From: Erwinia sp.
Lineage (GTDB): Bacteria; Pseudomonadota; Gammaproteobacteria; Enterobacterales; Enterobacteriaceae
Reading direction: 5' to 3'
Assembly (NCBI GenBank): GCA_964016415.1
Contig: OZ024666.1
Location: forward strand, 124,001-188,000
Length of the DNA stretch: 64,000 bases
This document shows, piece by piece, positions 28,394 through 40,269 of the stretch. The notes under the pieces are model-generated. The model did not search any database. It saw nothing but the letters and a program-made list of their open reading frames with translations, and had not been told where the DNA came from. Position numbers and translations under genes: made by a program. How positions within the stretch are numbered: the stretch's first letter is position 1; each line of letters begins with the position of its first letter.

Positions 28394-28593
28394 TTTGTCA
28401 GTCCTTCTCGCCGTTACCCGGCTTACCCGAAATACCTTGTCAGAGGCCCTCTGACGATGATCTTTTTTCCATACGATACATAATTTAGCATAAGTTAATA
28501 TGCTGGTTTTTAACTTAACTGATCGCTGACTCTGGTCGGTATGACTGGCAGATTTCTGGCTAATACTAATATGCGTTGCATTTCAATCAGCAT

Positions 28594-28621
28594 AAAAAAA
28601 CCAGCCCTAAGGCTGGTTTTT
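28594..28621 (-). terminator. deaD terminator
   Basis: Hairpin with AAAACCAGCC / GGCTGGTTTT around CTAA, 31 bp past the deaD stop on the minus strand, followed there by seven U. A clear rho-independent terminator; the flanking T-run on the other strand makes it usable in both directions. Confidence 0.9.
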
Positions 28622-28651
28622 GACAGAATGGATAACCTGCCCGGTTAATAC

Positions 28652-30523
28652 TCAGGCATCACGGCGACGTGCCGGGCTGCTTCCACCTTCGTCACGACGG
28701 GGACCACGATTCCCGCCCTCACGGCTGAAGCGACCACGACGCTCACCATTACCGGTACCGGTACGTTCATTACTGAAACGACGTCCGCCCTCAGGACGAT
28801 CACCACGTCCGGAGAAACCGCCACGGCGCTCGTTACTGCGCGGCTGAGCATCACCAATCAGTTGCATGTTCATCGGCTTATTCAGAATACGTGTACGGGT
28901 AAAGTGCTGCAAAATTTCACCCGGCATCCCTTTTGGCAACTCGATAGTTGAGTGTGTACCAAATAATTTGATATTACCGATATAACGGCTGCTGATATCA
29001 CCTTCATTGGCAATCGCGCCAACGATGTGACGGACTTCAACACCATCATCACGGCCAATCTCAATACGATACACTTCCATCTCACCCACATCACGACGTT
29101 CACGACGTGGACGGTCACCATCACGCGCACTACGCTCCTGACGGTCGCCGCGGTCACCACGACGATCATCGCGCTCTTTGAACTCACGACGTGGGCGTGG
29201 TGCCGGATCAGCAGGTACGATAAGAGGACGTTCACCCTGTGCCATTTTCAGCAGTGCGGCTGCCAGCGTTTCCATATCCAGTTCATCTTCCGGCTGCAGT
29301 TTGCTCAGCAGCGCACGATAAAGATCAAGATCGCTGCTCTCCAGCTGCTGCTGTACCTGAGCAGAGAATTTGGCCAGACGACGTTGTCCAAGCAGCTCCG
29401 CATTCGGCAGGTCAACTTCAGGAATAGTCAGTTTCATTGTACGTTCGATATTGCGTAGCAGGCGACGTTCGCGGTTTTCCACAAACAGAATCGCACGTCC
29501 GGCGCGTCCGGCACGACCTGTACGGCCAATACGGTGTACATAAGATTCGGCATCCATAGGAATGTCGTAGTTCACCACCAGGCTGATACGCTCAACATCC
29601 AGACCTCGGGCGGCAACATCGGTTGCGATAAGAATGTCAAGACGACCATCTTTCAGACGCTCCAGTGTTTGCTCGCGCAGTGACTGGTTCATATCTCCGT
29701 TCAATGCCGCACTGTTGTAACCGCTACGCTCCAGGGCTTCCGCCACTTCCAGCGTGGCATTTTTGGTACGTACAAAAATAATTGCCGCATCAAAATCTTC
29801 AGCTTCAAGAAAACGTACCAGTGCATCGGTCTTACGGCCATAGGCTGTCCAGTAGCTCTGGCTGATATCAGGACGCGTCGTCAGACTTGACTGAATACGC
29901 ACTTCCTGTGGATCTTTCATGAAGCGACGGGTAATACGGCGAATCGCTTCTGGCATGGTGGCAGAAAACAGTGCGGTCTGATGACCATCCGGGATCTGCG
30001 CCATAATCGTTTCAACGTCTTCAATAAAGCCCATGCGCAGCATTTCATCAGCTTCGTCCAGCACCAGACCACTCAGATTAGAGAGATCTAATGTGCCACG
30101 TTTCAAATGATCGAGCAGACGTCCTGGTGTACCCACAACGACTTGTGGCCCCTGGCGTAATGCACGCAGCTGAACATCGTAACGTTGACCACCATACAGG
30201 GCGACAACATTCACACCGCGCATTTGCGCAGAGAACTCAGTCATTGCATCAGCCACCTGCACCGCGAGCTCGCGCGTGGGGGCCAGCACCAAAATCTGAG
30301 GTGCTTTCAGGTTACTGTCGATATTATTCAGCAGGGGCAGTGAAAATGCGGCGGTTTTTCCGCTACCTGTTTGTGCCATTCCCAGCACATCACGCCCGGC
30401 CAGCAGGTGAGGAATACACTCAGCCTGAATAGGAGAAGGTTTAACATAGCCCATGCCATTTAACGCAGCAAGAATTGCGTCATTAAGACCAAGGCTGGAA
30501 AAAGTGATTTCGATATCAGTCAT
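28652..30523 (-). CDS. deaD: Cold-shock DEAD-box RNA helicase
   Basis: DeaD/CsdA unwinds RNA during ribosome 50S assembly and mRNA decay at low temperature. 623 residues with Q motif ([12 protein letters not shown]), AQTGSGKT (Walker A, near 50), [23 protein letters not shown] (VLDEADEML, near 155), SAT ([10 protein letters not shown]), and [13 protein letters not shown]. An RNA-binding RRM-like domain follows ([24 protein letters not shown] quoted in part) and the tail is rich in Arg and Gly ([17 protein letters not shown]). Nearly the same length as E. coli DeaD. It sits downstream of nlpI in the conserved order. Confidence 0.96.
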   Translation of the reverse strand: MTDIEITFSSLGLNDAILAALNGMGYVKPSPIQAECIPHLLAGRDVLGMAQTGSGKTAAFSLPLLNNIDSNLKAPQILVLAPTRELAVQVADAMTEFSAQMRGVNVVALYGGQRYDVQLRALRQGPQVVVGTPGRLLDHLKRGTLDLSNLSGLVLDEADEMLRMGFIEDVETIMAQIPDGHQTALFSATMPEAIRRITRRFMKDPQEVRIQSSLTTRPDISQSYWTAYGRKTDALVRFLEAEDFDAAIIFVRTKNATLEVAEALERSGYNSAALNGDMNQSLREQTLERLKDGRLDILIATDVAARGLDVERISLVVNYDIPMDAESYVHRIGRTGRAGRAGRAILFVENRERRLLRNIERTMKLTIPEVDLPNAELLGQRRLAKFSAQVQQQLESSDLDLYRALLSKLQPEDELDMETLAAALLKMAQGERPLIVPADPAPRPRREFKERDDRRGDRGDRQERSARDGDRPRRERRDVGEMEVYRIEIGRDDGVEVRHIVGAIANEGDISSRYIGNIKLFGTHSTIELPKGMPGEILQHFTRTRILNKPMNMQLIGDAQPRSNERRGGFSGRGDRPEGGRRFSNERTGTGNGERRGRFSREGGNRGPRRDEGGSSPARRRDA

Positions 30524-30539
30524 GTAGTACGTGTGCCTC

Positions 30540-30596
30540 TTAAAGTACGGCGGCCAGTCTACATAACTCGTCGTGAAAACATTCAGTCATTTTCAT
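30540..30596 (-). CDS. yrbN: Small protein YrbN, shortened
   Basis: An 18-codon frame, [18 protein letters not shown], lies just upstream of deaD. It matches the start of the 26-residue E. coli small protein YrbN ([17 protein letters not shown]..., recalled) encoded between nlpI and deaD. Here a TAA follows codon 18; the frame after it (EAHVLHD) still resembles the E. coli tail and would end by overlapping the deaD start, as in E. coli. Whether the short form is functional is unknown. It probably acts by coupling translation to deaD. Confidence 0.65.
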   Translation of the reverse strand: MKMTECFHDELCRLAAVL

Positions 30597-30687
30597 CAAA
30601 AAGTGTGAACCGGCTCAAATTAGTGGTTTAACGAACAGCAACGACCCTCCCCAAAAAAAGGGAAAAAGGACAATTGTAGTTCGTCAG

Positions 30688-31572
30688 CTATTGCTGGTCA
30701 GATTCTGATAAGTCGTCTTGTGTCTGGCCGAGTAGCGCCAGCTCCAACAATGCATATCGGTGCTCAACAAAGTTATGTACATTGTTAGCTACCGTCAGCT
30801 TGAACAACGCTTCTGCGTTGCTCTTCTCCCCCAGACTTAGGTAGTGCTTACCTAAATAGAAGTTGGTTTCACTGAGATGTTCAGCGAGCGAGGTGTTATC
30901 CGTTGCATCTGCCTTAAGGCGAGCCATCAGTTCACTTTCACTGATGTTGCCCAGGTAGAACTCGACAATTTTCCATCCCCATTGTTCTTTCACAGCATGA
31001 GCATAGCGTTGCTTTAACGCCTGCTTAGCTTTGTCAGGGTTTATTTCTTTTTCAGTCAGATAAAGCCACAGACAGCGGAAAGGATCATTAGGGTCGTCCT
31101 GATAAAACGCCAGCAGATCATCTTGCGCCTGTTTAAACCGGCCGCCGTAATACAAAGCGATTCCCCGATTTAAGTACGCATAATTGTAAGTTGGATCAAG
31201 CTCAAGTAAAGAATCAAACGCTTCATAGGCAGCATCAAAATTGCCTGCCTGCGTAAAGTATATACCAAGGTAATTGAATACCTCTGGCATATCTGGCCTG
31301 ATTGAGAGCGCATAGGAGAAGTCATTTCTCGCCAGTGCTCGCAAACCAAGACTATCATACAACACTCCGCGCTCATATAACAGCTGTGCGCGTTCATCAT
31401 CGCTTAAAGCACGACTAACCAGGATTTGTTCCATGCGGGCAAGAATCACCTCCTGCTGAAGCGTTGGCTGCAGCGGAACCGCCAGAACCTCGTTCTTACG
31501 CCAATCTGAAGTACTGCATCCTGCCAGCATAAATGCTGTGGCCAGGCAACAGCTGCGTAAAAAAGGCTTCAT
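30688..31572 (-). CDS. nlpI: Outer-membrane lipoprotein NlpI
   Basis: TPR lipoprotein that acts as adaptor for the protease Prc and for peptidoglycan hydrolases such as MepS. The start is the ATG at 31572 (GGGAGTGGG upstream), giving 294 residues as in E. coli. The lipobox is AFMLAGC, with Cys near residue 19. TPR helices follow: [23 protein letters not shown] (quoted in part), [26 protein letters not shown] and a C-terminal [16 protein letters not shown]. It follows pnp on the same strand. Confidence 0.95.
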   Translation of the reverse strand: MKPFLRSCCLATAFMLAGCSTSDWRKNEVLAVPLQPTLQQEVILARMEQILVSRALSDDERAQLLYERGVLYDSLGLRALARNDFSYALSIRPDMPEVFNYLGIYFTQAGNFDAAYEAFDSLLELDPTYNYAYLNRGIALYYGGRFKQAQDDLLAFYQDDPNDPFRCLWLYLTEKEINPDKAKQALKQRYAHAVKEQWGWKIVEFYLGNISESELMARLKADATDNTSLAEHLSETNFYLGKHYLSLGEKSNAEALFKLTVANNVHNFVEHRYALLELALLGQTQDDLSESDQQ

Positions 31573-31652
31573 TTCCCACTCCCAAAACAAACAATGGAAC
31601 AATATCCATTCATCCGTCAGCCGTACACAAGAAACATCCTGTTTCTGCGATT

Positions 31653-31684
31653 AAAAAAGCTCCCCATGACAAGCATGGAGAGCT
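31653..31684 (-). terminator. pnp terminator or attenuator
   Basis: On the minus strand AGCTCTCCATG pairs with CATGGGGAGCT (one G-U) around a 5-nt loop, followed by six U, 16 bp past the pnp stop. Some read-through into nlpI is likely, as in E. coli. Confidence 0.85.
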
Positions 31685-31699
31685 CCAGGGGCTTGAGTT

Positions 31700-33832
31700 T
31701 TACTCTGCTTCTGGTGTTTGCTCTGGGGTTTCAGTCGCAGGTTGTGTTGGTTCAACCGCTTCTTTAATACTCAGACGCACCCGTCCCTGACGGTCCACTT
31801 CCAGCACTTTCACTGGTACTTCCTGTCCCATTTGCAGGTAATCAGTCACTTTTTCTACTCGCTTATCAGCGATTTGTGAAATGTGTACCAGTCCCTCTTT
31901 GCCACCACCGATAGCAACAAAAGCACCAAAATCTACGATTCGGGTAACTTTACCGTTGTAGATACGTCCTACTTCGATATCTGCTGTGATCTCTTCGATG
32001 CGCTGAATAGCAAATTTTGCTTTATCACCATCTGTTGCAGCAATTTTTACTGTACCGTCATCTTCAATCTCAATCGTGGTGCCTGTCTCTTCGGTCAATG
32101 CCCGAATAACTGCCCCACCTTTACCGATGACATCTTTGATTTTATCAGGATTAATCTTAATTGTATGAATACGTGGTGCGAATTCAGAAATATCACCGCG
32201 TGGTATGCTGATTGCCTGCTCCATGACACCCAGAATATGTAAACGAGCGCCTTTCGCCTGATTCAGGGCAACCTGCATGATTTCACGGGTGATACCCTCG
32301 ATCTTGATATCCATCTGCAACGCAGTGATACCTTCACGACTTCCGGCTACTTTAAAGTCCATGTCACCCAGATGATCTTCATCTCCGAGGATATCAGACA
32401 GTACAACGAAATTTTCGCCTTCTTTAACCAGCCCCATCGCAATACCAGCAACAGCGGCTTTGATTGGTACACCAGCATCCATCAGAGCCAGCGATGCACC
32501 ACACACAGAAGCCATTGAAGAGGAACCATTAGATTCGGTGATTTCTGATACTACACGCACAGTGTAAGGGAAGCTGTCTGCCTTAGGCATCACAGCCAGT
32601 ACTCCACGCTTCGCCAGCCGACCATGACCGATCTCACGACGTTTTGGTGAACCGACCATACCGGTTTCACCCACTGAGTAAGGAGGGAAGTTATAATGGA
32701 ACAGGAAGCTGTCAGTACGCTCACCCATTAACTCATCAAGGCTTTGTGCATCACGCGCCGTGCCCAATGTCGCGGTAACCAGAGCCTGCGTTTCACCACG
32801 CGTGAACAACGCGGAACCATGAGTACGTGGTAATACACCTGTGCGTACGTCCAGACCACGGATCATATCTTTTTCACGGCCATCGATACGCGGTTCACCA
32901 CGTAAAATACGGCTGCGAACCACTTCTTTTTCAAGGCTATGCAGGATATCACCGATCTCGTTTTCGTCGAGTTCAGCATCTTCCGCCAGCAGGGCTGCAG
33001 TCACTTCAGATTTGATGGTGCCCACTTCAGTATAGCGAGCCTGTTTTTCAGTAATGCGGTATGCTTCACTAATGCGCGCTTCGGCCAGGGCTGCGATGCG
33101 ATTATGCAGAGTGGTATTGACAGCTTCTGGCTGCCAGTCCCAGCGCGGTTTACCTGCTTCAGCAACCAGTGCATTGATTTCATCAATGACCACTTGCTGC
33201 TGGTCGTGACCGAAAACCACTGCGCCAAGCATCTGCTCTTCGCTCAGCAGCTCAGCTTCTGATTCCACCATCAGTACAGCACTTTTCGTGCCCGCAACCA
33301 CCAGGTCGAGTCGGCTTGCTTTCAGCTCATCACTGGTCGGATTCAACACATATTGATCATTGATGTAACCAACTCGCGCCGCACCAATTGGCCCATTGAA
33401 TGGAATACCTGACAGGCTGAGTGCCGCTGAAGCACCAATCATCGCCACGATATCAGGGTTAACCTGTGGGTTAACCGATACTACAGTTGCAATCACCTGA
33501 ACTTCATTAACAAACCCTTCCGGGAACAGCGGACGCACAGGACGGTCAATCAGACGGGAGATCAGTGTCTCACCTTCGCTGGGACGCCCCTCACGACGGA
33601 AAAAGCTACCGGGGATACGACCCGCTGCGTAAGTACGCTCCTGGTAATTCACCGTCAGCGGGAAAAAGTCCTGACCTGGTTTGGCTTTTTTCTGACCCAC
33701 TACAGTAACAAATACTGCGGTGTCATCCATATTAACCATTACTGCAGCAGTGGCCTGACGTGCCATCATGCCCGTTTCCAGAGTCACTGTATGTTGACCA
33801 TACTGGAATTTTCTAACTATCGGATTCAGCAA
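31700..33832 (-). CDS. pnp: Polynucleotide phosphorylase
   Basis: 3'-5' phosphorolytic exoribonuclease, part of the RNA degradosome. 710 residues starting at TTG (33830-33832), which aligns exactly with the known N-terminus [19 protein letters not shown]. Two RNase PH-like cores flank a helical linker; the second carries the active-site region ([42 protein letters not shown]). KH domain: [21 protein letters not shown]1 domain: [35 protein letters not shown] (quoted in part). The acidic tail [17 protein letters not shown] varies in the family. The leader carries a long stem-loop for autoregulation. Confidence 0.97.
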   Translation of the reverse strand: MLNPIVRKFQYGQHTVTLETGMMARQATAAVMVNMDDTAVFVTVVGQKKAKPGQDFFPLTVNYQERTYAAGRIPGSFFRREGRPSEGETLISRLIDRPVRPLFPEGFVNEVQVIATVVSVNPQVNPDIVAMIGASAALSLSGIPFNGPIGAARVGYINDQYVLNPTSDELKASRLDLVVAGTKSAVLMVESEAELLSEEQMLGAVVFGHDQQQVVIDEINALVAEAGKPRWDWQPEAVNTTLHNRIAALAEARISEAYRITEKQARYTEVGTIKSEVTAALLAEDAELDENEIGDILHSLEKEVVRSRILRGEPRIDGREKDMIRGLDVRTGVLPRTHGSALFTRGETQALVTATLGTARDAQSLDELMGERTDSFLFHYNFPPYSVGETGMVGSPKRREIGHGRLAKRGVLAVMPKADSFPYTVRVVSEITESNGSSSMASVCGASLALMDAGVPIKAAVAGIAMGLVKEGENFVVLSDILGDEDHLGDMDFKVAGSREGITALQMDIKIEGITREIMQVALNQAKGARLHILGVMEQAISIPRGDISEFAPRIHTIKINPDKIKDVIGKGGAVIRALTEETGTTIEIEDDGTVKIAATDGDKAKFAIQRIEEITADIEVGRIYNGKVTRIVDFGAFVAIGGGKEGLVHISQIADKRVEKVTDYLQMGQEVPVKVLEVDRQGRVRLSIKEAVEPTQPATETPEQTPEAE

Positions 33833-33903
33833 AATTATATCCTTTACATTTTTGCAGAGTGTTAGCCCTGCGATGAAAATATGATTTTCATTACATCCTC
33901 GCG

Positions 33904-33947
33904 ACTAATGAGAAGCTCGTCATCCATCACAACGAGATTCTCATTAG
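33904..33947 (-). promoter_or_regulatory. pnp leader stem-loop (RNase III processing/autoregulation)
   Basis: CTAATGAGAA (33904-33913) pairs with TTCTCATTAG (33938-33947), with inner CTCGT/ACGAG pairs separated by a small mismatch. It stands 72 nt before the pnp start in the same position as the RNase III-cleaved hairpin by which PNPase represses its own translation in E. coli. Role inferred from position and shape. Confidence 0.75.
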
Positions 33948-34024
33948 CCGCGCGAAACGCTGCAACTGAAAATCGTACCTAACCACAATACAACACTACA
34001 GCGTGAAATGCTGCGTGTCGCATG

Positions 34025-34056
34025 AAAAAAAGGGGCCTTGCAGGCCCCTTTTTTCG
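34025..34056 (-). terminator. rpsO terminator
   Basis: AAAAAAAGGGGCCT / AGGCCCCTTTTTT around TGC gives a perfect GC-rich stem with U-runs on both strands, 68 bp past the rpsO stop. It separates rpsO from pnp while letting part of the transcription through. Confidence 0.92.
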
Positions 34057-34123
34057 ACGAAACTAGCTAAAGTCTGCCCGGCATTATGGTCATAACCAGT
34101 CTTACCGGACGAAGACAAAATGC

Positions 34124-34393
34124 TTAGCGACGCAGTCCCAGACGTGCAATCAGATTGGTGTAACGTGCAACGTCTTTACGCTTCAGGTAATCCAGCAGCT
34201 TACGACGCTGAGAAACCATACGTAACAGACCACGACGGCTGTGGTGATCTTTTTTATGTTCAGAGAAGTGTCCCTGCAGATGGTTGATCTGCGCGGTTAA
34301 CAACGCTACCTGAACTTCAGTTGAACCACTGTCATTCGCATCGCGACCAAAATCAGCAATGATCTGCGCTTTAGCTTCAGCACTTAGAGACAT
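34124..34393 (-). CDS. rpsO: 30S ribosomal protein S15
   Basis: Primary 16S rRNA-binding protein that organises the central domain of the 30S subunit. 89 residues, [33 protein letters not shown] (quoted in part), with the conserved [36 protein letters not shown]-binding region intact. Standard length. First gene of the rpsO-pnp unit. Confidence 0.97.
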   Translation of the reverse strand: MSLSAEAKAQIIADFGRDANDSGSTEVQVALLTAQINHLQGHFSEHKKDHHSRRGLLRMVSQRRKLLDYLKRKDVARYTNLIARLGLRR

Positions 34394-34489
34394 AATATAA
34401 CTCCGGATTGTAAATAAAATAGACAGGTGCCGATCTCTAATTCAGCCACCCAAGGATAAAGCCGCGCCATTCTACTCCCGACTCTCCGC

Positions 34490-35446
34490 TTACGCAAACG
34501 GCACGTTCACATTATCGACAACTAACCGACGTGGTGCCACTCTTCCATCGTCAAGCACTTCAGCCATACCGATAAAATGCTGTTCTGCACCCATGGTAAC
34601 ACGCACCAGGCCACTTTCCGGTGCCTGCACGGCATGCACGGCTTGTCCCTGCCGAAAAAAAGCAGCTGTGGCTTCAGGTAAGTTCACTTGTGGATACGCT
34701 TGCGCCGGACTGTCCATCGGCATCAGGAGTGCGTCTAAATAAGTAGCAGGTGAGACACCCTCAGCTTCCGCCCGTTGCTGTAACTCACTTAATTGTTCCA
34801 GTGTCACCATCTTGCTCACGGGATAGGTCGCCACCTGCAAACGTCGCAGAACAATAACGTGAGCACCACACCCAAGCAGTTCACCAAGGTCATCTGTGAT
34901 GGTGCGGATATATGTCCCTTTCGAGCAGTGTATTTCCAGCTCCAGCTCATCACCCTGCCAGCGAATAAACTGCAAATCATAGACATGAATCGGTCTTGCT
35001 TCGCGGGGTACACTGATGCCCTCACGCGCGTACTCGTACAGCTTACGCCCCTGATATTTCAGGGCTGAGTACATTGAGGGTATCTGCAGACTATCGCCAC
35101 GAAACTGATCCAGTGCATCATCCAGCTGCTGCCGGGTAATATTCACTGGCCGTTCACTTACCAGCGTACCGTCAGCATCTGAGGTGTCAGTACGTTGTCC
35201 CAGACGGGCAACAACCCGGTAACGCTTGTCGGAATCGAGCAGATATTGAGAAAACTTAGTGGCTTCGCCGAGACAGATCGGCAGCATGCCTGTTGCCAGT
35301 GGATCCAGCGCACCAGTGTGGCCGGCCCGATTGGCACTATACAGACGTTTCACTTTTTGTAACGCATCATTGCTGGATAATCCCTGAGGCTTATCCAGCA
35401 ACAGCACGCCATGAATGTCGCGTCCGCGACGACAAGGGCGGCTCAT
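34490..35446 (-). CDS. truB: tRNA pseudouridine-55 synthase
   Basis: Makes the universal pseudouridine 55 in the T-loop of tRNAs and acts as tRNA chaperone. 318 residues. [21 protein letters not shown] is the N-terminal signature; the catalytic Asp is in [21 protein letters not shown] (near residue 48); the C-terminal PUA-like domain follows. It begins directly after the rbfA stop (TAAATG), so translation is coupled. Confidence 0.96.
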   Translation of the reverse strand: MSRPCRRGRDIHGVLLLDKPQGLSSNDALQKVKRLYSANRAGHTGALDPLATGMLPICLGEATKFSQYLLDSDKRYRVVARLGQRTDTSDADGTLVSERPVNITRQQLDDALDQFRGDSLQIPSMYSALKYQGRKLYEYAREGISVPREARPIHVYDLQFIRWQGDELELEIHCSKGTYIRTITDDLGELLGCGAHVIVLRRLQVATYPVSKMVTLEQLSELQQRAEAEGVSPATYLDALLMPMDSPAQAYPQVNLPEATAAFFRQGQAVHAVQAPESGLVRVTMGAEQHFIGMAEVLDDGRVAPRRLVVDNVNVPFA

Positions 35447-35848
35447 TTACTCTCCCTGCTCCTCATCAACATCACCACGCCGTTCAGCATCTTTTCTTAC
35501 CACATTGCTAACCAGATTCGACATACGCATACCTTCAACCAGCGAATTGTCATAAAAGAAAGTCAGCTCAGGCACAATACGTAAGCGCATCGCTTTCCCC
35601 AGCAATGTACGAATGTATCCGGAAGCATCACCCAGCGCGCGTAGTCCCGCTTTAATGGCATCTTCATCCTTATCATTGAGAAAAGTGACAAATACTTTGG
35701 CATAGGCCAGATCACGTGACACTTCAACACCCGATACCGTCACCATCATGCCCAGACGCGGATCCTTGATCTCGCGTTGCAGGATAATAGCGATCTCTTT
35801 TTGCAACTCCTGAGAGACGCGCTGTGGACGACCATATTCTTTCGCCAT
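35447..35848 (-). CDS. rbfA: 30S ribosome-binding factor A
   Basis: KH-fold protein needed for late 16S processing and growth in the cold. The ATG at 35848 is preferred: GAGGAG lies nine bases upstream, whereas for the ATG two codons earlier it would be only three bases away. 133 residues: [33 protein letters not shown] (quoted in part), ending in an acidic tail [14 protein letters not shown]. Located between infB and truB. Confidence 0.95.
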   Translation of the reverse strand: MAKEYGRPQRVSQELQKEIAIILQREIKDPRLGMMVTVSGVEVSRDLAYAKVFVTFLNDKDEDAIKAGLRALGDASGYIRTLLGKAMRLRIVPELTFFYDNSLVEGMRMSNLVSNVVRKDAERRGDVDEEQGE

Positions 35849-35987
35849 GATCATTATCTCCTCATAGTGATTGACGCTGATTTTTTCCCGGTGCTTACTC
35901 TGTTTTATGCGCTTTTACAGAAAAACGGACAGGAAAGCGGCAACATTTACCTGCCACGAATTACAGCATAACAACGGAAGGTGGCTA

Positions 35988-36012
35988 CCCGGAAAGCAGA
36001 CTGCTTTCCGGG
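35988..36012 (-). terminator. Palindromic hairpin between infB and rbfA
   Basis: CCCGGAAAGCAG-A-CTGCTTTCCGGG: 12 perfect pairs around a single base (a few inner pairs would open to form a loop). It is 24 bp past the infB stop. No U-run follows on the minus strand, so it more likely stabilises or punctuates the operon mRNA than ends it. Confidence 0.6.
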
Positions 36013-36035
36013 AGCGTAATGCAGGAAGGGAGGAA

Positions 36036-38714
36036 TTACGCAATCGTTCTTTGGATTTCAATGATTTCGAATACTTCGATCATGTCACCCACGCGAACAT
36101 CATTATAGTTTTTCACTCCGATACCACATTCCATACCATTGCGCACTTCGTTAACATCGTCTTTGAAGCGGCGCAGAGATTCCAGCTCACCTTCGTAGAT
36201 AACGACGTTATCACGCAATACACGGATTGGGTTGTGACGTTTGATGTTACCTTCCGTCACCATACAACCTGCGATAGCACCAAACTTCGGTGACTTAAAT
36301 ACATCACGCACTTCGGCCAAACCAATAATCTGTTGCTTATATTCAGGCGCCAGCATACCGCTCATCGCCTGTTTCACTTCATCAATCAGATTATAGATAA
36401 CCGAGTAGTAGCGCAGGTCGATACTTTCTGCGTCAATTACCCGACGGGCAGAGGCATCAGCACGCACGTTAAAGCCCACCAGAATAGCGTTGGAAGCTGC
36501 TGCAAGCGTAGCATCTGTTTCAGTGATACCACCGACACCAGAACCGACAATTTTCACTTTCACTTCATCAGTAGAAAGTTTCTGCAGAGAGTCAGCAATC
36601 GCTTCGACTGAACCCTGAACGTCCGCTTTCATTACGATATTCAGCTCTGAGACTTCGCCTTCAGCCATGTTGGCGAACATATTTTCCAGTTTCGATTTCT
36701 GCTGGCGAGCTAGCTTAACTTCACGGAATTTCCCCTGGCGATACAGCGCTACTTCACGTGCTTTTTTCTCGTCGCGTACCACTGTCGCTTCATCACCAGC
36801 CGCTGGCACACCAGAGAGTCCCAAAATCTCTACCGGAATCGACGGACCCGCTTCAAAGACTTCACGGCCCAGTTCGTCACGCATCGCTCTGACGCGACCA
36901 TACTCGAAACCACACAGTACAATGTCGCCTTTATTCAGCGTACCTTCACGTACCAGTACCGTCGCTACCGGACCCCGACCTTTATCAAGGAAGGATTCGA
37001 TAACTACACCACTCGCCATTCCCTGACGAACCGCGGTCAGTTCCAGCACTTCAGCCTGAAGCAAAATTGCATTTAGCAGGTCATCAATACCGGTACCTGC
37101 TTTCGCAGAGACGCTGACAAACATATTCTCGCCACCCCACTCTTCAGGGATAACACCATACTGAGTCAGCTCATTTTTAACACGATCCGGATCTGCTTCT
37201 GGCTTATCAATCTTGTTGACGGCGACAACAACCGGCACTTTAGCCGCTTTCGCATGCTGAATAGCTTCAATTGTCTGAGGCATCACGCCATCGTCTGCCG
37301 CAACTACCAGAATAACAATATCCGTTGCCTGAGCACCACGGGCGCGCATCGCGGTAAACGCGGCGTGACCAGGGGTATCCAGGAAGGTGATCATGCCATT
37401 ATCAGTTTCAACATGATAAGCACCGATGTGCTGAGTAATACCACCCGCTTCACCTGATGCCACTTTGGTTGAACGGATATAATCCAGCAATGAGGTTTTA
37501 CCGTGGTCGACGTGACCCATAATGGTAACCACCGGTGCGCGTGATTCCATCGCCGCATCGGTATCACGATCGCTCATTACGGCCTCTTCCAGCTCATTCT
37601 CACGGCGCAGGGTCACTTTGTGTCCCATCTCTTCCGCGACTAACTGAGCTGTTTCCTGATCGATAACCTGATTGATGGTCGCCATCGCGCCCATCTTCAT
37701 CATGGTCTTGATCACTTGTGAGCCTTTAACCGCCATTTTATTGGCCAGCTCAGCAACAGTGATCGTTTCACCGATGATCACATCACGGTTAACCGCCTGT
37801 GCTGGCTTGTTAAAACCTTGCTGCAAGGTGCTGGTTTTGCGTTTACTGCTTTTACCACCACGAATCTGGGCGCGCGCTTCTTCACGGTCAGTTTTCGCTT
37901 CAGAGTGCTTATTGCCCTTTTTCTGACGCGGTGCTTTTGCTGGACGAGCAGCACGAGAACGGCGATCACCCTCAACCTGAGCATCATTTTCATCTTCAGC
38001 CTGACGCGCATGTGTTGAGGTAGTGACGTGATAATCAGTCGTATCCTCTTCATCACCCGCACTGGCCCACTCAGCGCCTTTTTCTTCTGCCATTTTGCGC
38101 GCTTCTTCAGCGACACGTTTAGCATCTTCTTCAATTTTGCGCAGTGCTTCCTGCTCCGATTTGCGTTTCAGTTCAGCCGCTTCAGCTTCACGGCGCGCTT
38201 TATCAGATTGATTCGCCCGGACGGCGTCATCGGTATGTTGATTGCTCACTTTATTTTTTTCCGCCGCTTCACGTTTGGCTTTTTCCGCCGCCTCACGTTT
38301 CGCCTGCTCTTCGGCTTCACGCTGCGCTTTTTCCTCAGCTTCGCGTTGTGCTTGCTCTTCTGCTTCACGACGCGCCTGTTCTGCCGCTTCACGCTGTGCC
38401 TGCTCTTCGGCTTCTGCCTGAGCTGGGTCACCTTTTACATAAGTGCGTTTCTTGCGAACTTCAATTTGTACTGCTTTACTTTTTCCCCCGGTAACCGGGA
38501 TATTGAGCGTACTACGAGTTTTACGTTGCAAAGTCAGTTTTCCTGAACCACTGTTGTTCTCACGATTAAGGTGAGCCAGTAGTGTCTCTTTCTCTTGCTG
38601 CGTCACAGAATCAGTTACAGTTTTACGCATCCCGGCATCAGCAAACTGCTGTATCAGGCGTTCTACCGAGGTCTGAATTTCTGCGGCCAGCGATTTTACA
38701 GTTACATCTGTCAT
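36036..38714 (-). CDS. infB: Translation initiation factor IF-2
   Basis: GTPase that brings fMet-tRNA to the 30S subunit. 892 residues, two longer than E. coli IF2-alpha. N-terminal domain [25 protein letters not shown]; a long charged linker with octad repeats; N2 domain; G domain with [12 protein letters not shown] (G1, near 400), DTPGHAAF (G3) and NKIDKPEAD (G4), SAKAGTG (G5); C-terminal domain ending [24 protein letters not shown] (quoted in part). Internal starts that would give IF2-beta/gamma are plausible but not assigned. 22 bp downstream of nusA. Confidence 0.97.
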   Translation of the reverse strand: MTDVTVKSLAAEIQTSVERLIQQFADAGMRKTVTDSVTQQEKETLLAHLNRENNSGSGKLTLQRKTRSTLNIPVTGGKSKAVQIEVRKKRTYVKGDPAQAEAEEQAQREAAEQARREAEEQAQREAEEKAQREAEEQAKREAAEKAKREAAEKNKVSNQHTDDAVRANQSDKARREAEAAELKRKSEQEALRKIEEDAKRVAEEARKMAEEKGAEWASAGDEEDTTDYHVTTSTHARQAEDENDAQVEGDRRSRAARPAKAPRQKKGNKHSEAKTDREEARAQIRGGKSSKRKTSTLQQGFNKPAQAVNRDVIIGETITVAELANKMAVKGSQVIKTMMKMGAMATINQVIDQETAQLVAEEMGHKVTLRRENELEEAVMSDRDTDAAMESRAPVVTIMGHVDHGKTSLLDYIRSTKVASGEAGGITQHIGAYHVETDNGMITFLDTPGHAAFTAMRARGAQATDIVILVVAADDGVMPQTIEAIQHAKAAKVPVVVAVNKIDKPEADPDRVKNELTQYGVIPEEWGGENMFVSVSAKAGTGIDDLLNAILLQAEVLELTAVRQGMASGVVIESFLDKGRGPVATVLVREGTLNKGDIVLCGFEYGRVRAMRDELGREVFEAGPSIPVEILGLSGVPAAGDEATVVRDEKKAREVALYRQGKFREVKLARQQKSKLENMFANMAEGEVSELNIVMKADVQGSVEAIADSLQKLSTDEVKVKIVGSGVGGITETDATLAAASNAILVGFNVRADASARRVIDAESIDLRYYSVIYNLIDEVKQAMSGMLAPEYKQQIIGLAEVRDVFKSPKFGAIAGCMVTEGNIKRHNPIRVLRDNVVIYEGELESLRRFKDDVNEVRNGMECGIGVKNYNDVRVGDMIEVFEIIEIQRTIA
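38253..38414 (-). repeat. 24-bp degenerate repeats in the infB linker
   Basis: Residues about 101-154 of IF-2 consist of nearly seven octads of the type AEEQAQRE / AAEQARRE / AEEKAQRE / AAEKAKRE. The DNA units are 24 bp and similar but not identical. The peptide should form a long charged single helix. The region is known to vary between enterobacteria, so copy number here could serve as a strain marker. Confidence 0.85.
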
Positions 38715-38736
38715 GCTGTTCCTTCCTGCTTACCGT

Positions 38737-40245
38737 TTATTTCGCGTCGTCGCCAAACCAGCAAATATTACGTGCTGCCATAATCAGCTCACCGGCCTTC
38801 TGGTCATTCAGGCCTTCAATATCTGCCAAGTCGTCGACACCCTGTTCAGCCAAATCTTCCAGCGTACAAACGCCTTGTGCTGCCAGCGCGAATGCCAGCT
38901 CACGTTCAAGCCCTGGCAGATTGAGTAAATCTTCCGCAGGCTGTTGATTATCAGTACCTTCTTCTTTTGCCAGAGCCAGGGTGGTCAAAGCTTGTTTAGC
39001 CCGATCACGCAACGCCTCTACAGTCTCTTCATCAAGACCGTCAATCTCAAGCAGCTCATCGATTGGTACGTAAGCCAGCTCTTCAAGAGAAGAGAAGCCC
39101 TCTTCAACCAACACAGTGGCAAAGTCTTCATCAATATCCAGATGACGGGTAAATACATCAATCGCAGCATGTGCCTCAGCCTGATGCTTTTCCTGAAGAT
39201 CTTCCACTGTCATCACGTTCAGATCCCAACTACTCAGTTGCGATGCCAGTCGCACATTCTGGCCATTGCGACCAATTGCCTGTGCCAGGTTACCGGCTTC
39301 GACAGCAATATCCATGGTATGGTTATCTTCATCAACAACAATAGAAGCCACGTCGGCTGGTGCCATCGCGTTGATGACGAACTGTGCAGGATTATCATCC
39401 CACAGCACGATATCAATACGTTCACCACCCAGTTCGCTGGATACCGCCTGAACGCGTGCACCACGCATTCCGACACAAGCTCCTACCGGATCAATGCGCT
39501 TATCATTGGTTTTTACTGCAATTTTCGCCCGTGAACCTGGATCGCGTGCTGCTGCTTTGATCTCCAGCACCTCTTCGCCAATTTCAGGCACTTCAATGCG
39601 GAATAACTCAACCAGCATTTCTGGTTTTGAACGGCTGACAAACAGTTGCGCACCACGTGCTTCAGGACGTACCGCATAAAGCACACCACGGATACGGTCT
39701 CCCGGACGGAAGTTTTCACGAGGCAGCATATCCTCACGCAGGATAACCGCTTCTGCATTGTTTCCTGAACCATCAGTCGGCTTCACTTCCAGCGAAATCG
39801 TGTCACGATTCACCTTTTTCACTACGCCGGTGATAATTTCACCTTCCTGCTCACGAAACTGCTCGACGACCATCGCACGCTCAGCTTCACGTACTTTTTG
39901 CACAATTACCTGTTTCGCGGTTTGTGTCGTAATACGGTCAAAGGTGACGGACTCAATCTGGTCTTCAACGAAGTCGCCTGGGTTTAAGGCAGGTTCATCG
40001 AAACGTGCCGCATCCAGCGTGATTTCACGCGTGGGTAAGCTGACTTCTTCTACCACCAGCCAGCGGCGAAAAGTGTCAAAATCACCACTTTTACGATCGA
40101 TACTGACACGTACATCGATGTCCTGTTCGTATTTTTTCTTGGTTGCTGTCGCCAGTGCACTCTCCAGCGCTTCAAAAAGTCTCTCACGCGGGAGAGACTT
40201 TTCGTTAGATACAGCTTCCACAACTGCTAAAATCTCTTTATTCAT
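38737..40245 (-). CDS. nusA: Transcription termination/antitermination factor NusA
   Basis: RNA polymerase-binding factor controlling pausing, intrinsic termination and rRNA antitermination. 502 residues: N-terminal polymerase-binding domain ([31 protein letters not shown], quoted in part), S1 domain ([20 protein letters not shown]), KH1/KH2 ([29 protein letters not shown]), and two C-terminal acidic repeats ([37 protein letters not shown]). All domains intact. Sits between rimP and infB. Confidence 0.97.
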   Translation of the reverse strand: MNKEILAVVEAVSNEKSLPRERLFEALESALATATKKKYEQDIDVRVSIDRKSGDFDTFRRWLVVEEVSLPTREITLDAARFDEPALNPGDFVEDQIESVTFDRITTQTAKQVIVQKVREAERAMVVEQFREQEGEIITGVVKKVNRDTISLEVKPTDGSGNNAEAVILREDMLPRENFRPGDRIRGVLYAVRPEARGAQLFVSRSKPEMLVELFRIEVPEIGEEVLEIKAAARDPGSRAKIAVKTNDKRIDPVGACVGMRGARVQAVSSELGGERIDIVLWDDNPAQFVINAMAPADVASIVVDEDNHTMDIAVEAGNLAQAIGRNGQNVRLASQLSSWDLNVMTVEDLQEKHQAEAHAAIDVFTRHLDIDEDFATVLVEEGFSSLEELAYVPIDELLEIDGLDEETVEALRDRAKQALTTLALAKEEGTDNQQPAEDLLNLPGLERELAFALAAQGVCTLEDLAEQGVDDLADIEGLNDQKAGELIMAARNICWFGDDAK

Positions 40246-40269
40246 CCTGGTATGCCTCCATCCGGACTT

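Noticed and set aside
29027-29458. Thr-rich plus-strand frame opposite deaD
   Set aside because: Antisense of the Arg/Asp-rich DeaD linker; no start signal.
38028-38546. 172-codon plus-strand frame opposite infB, rich in Phe and Arg
   Set aside because: It is the antisense of the IF-2 octad repeat linker; the infB frame is certain.
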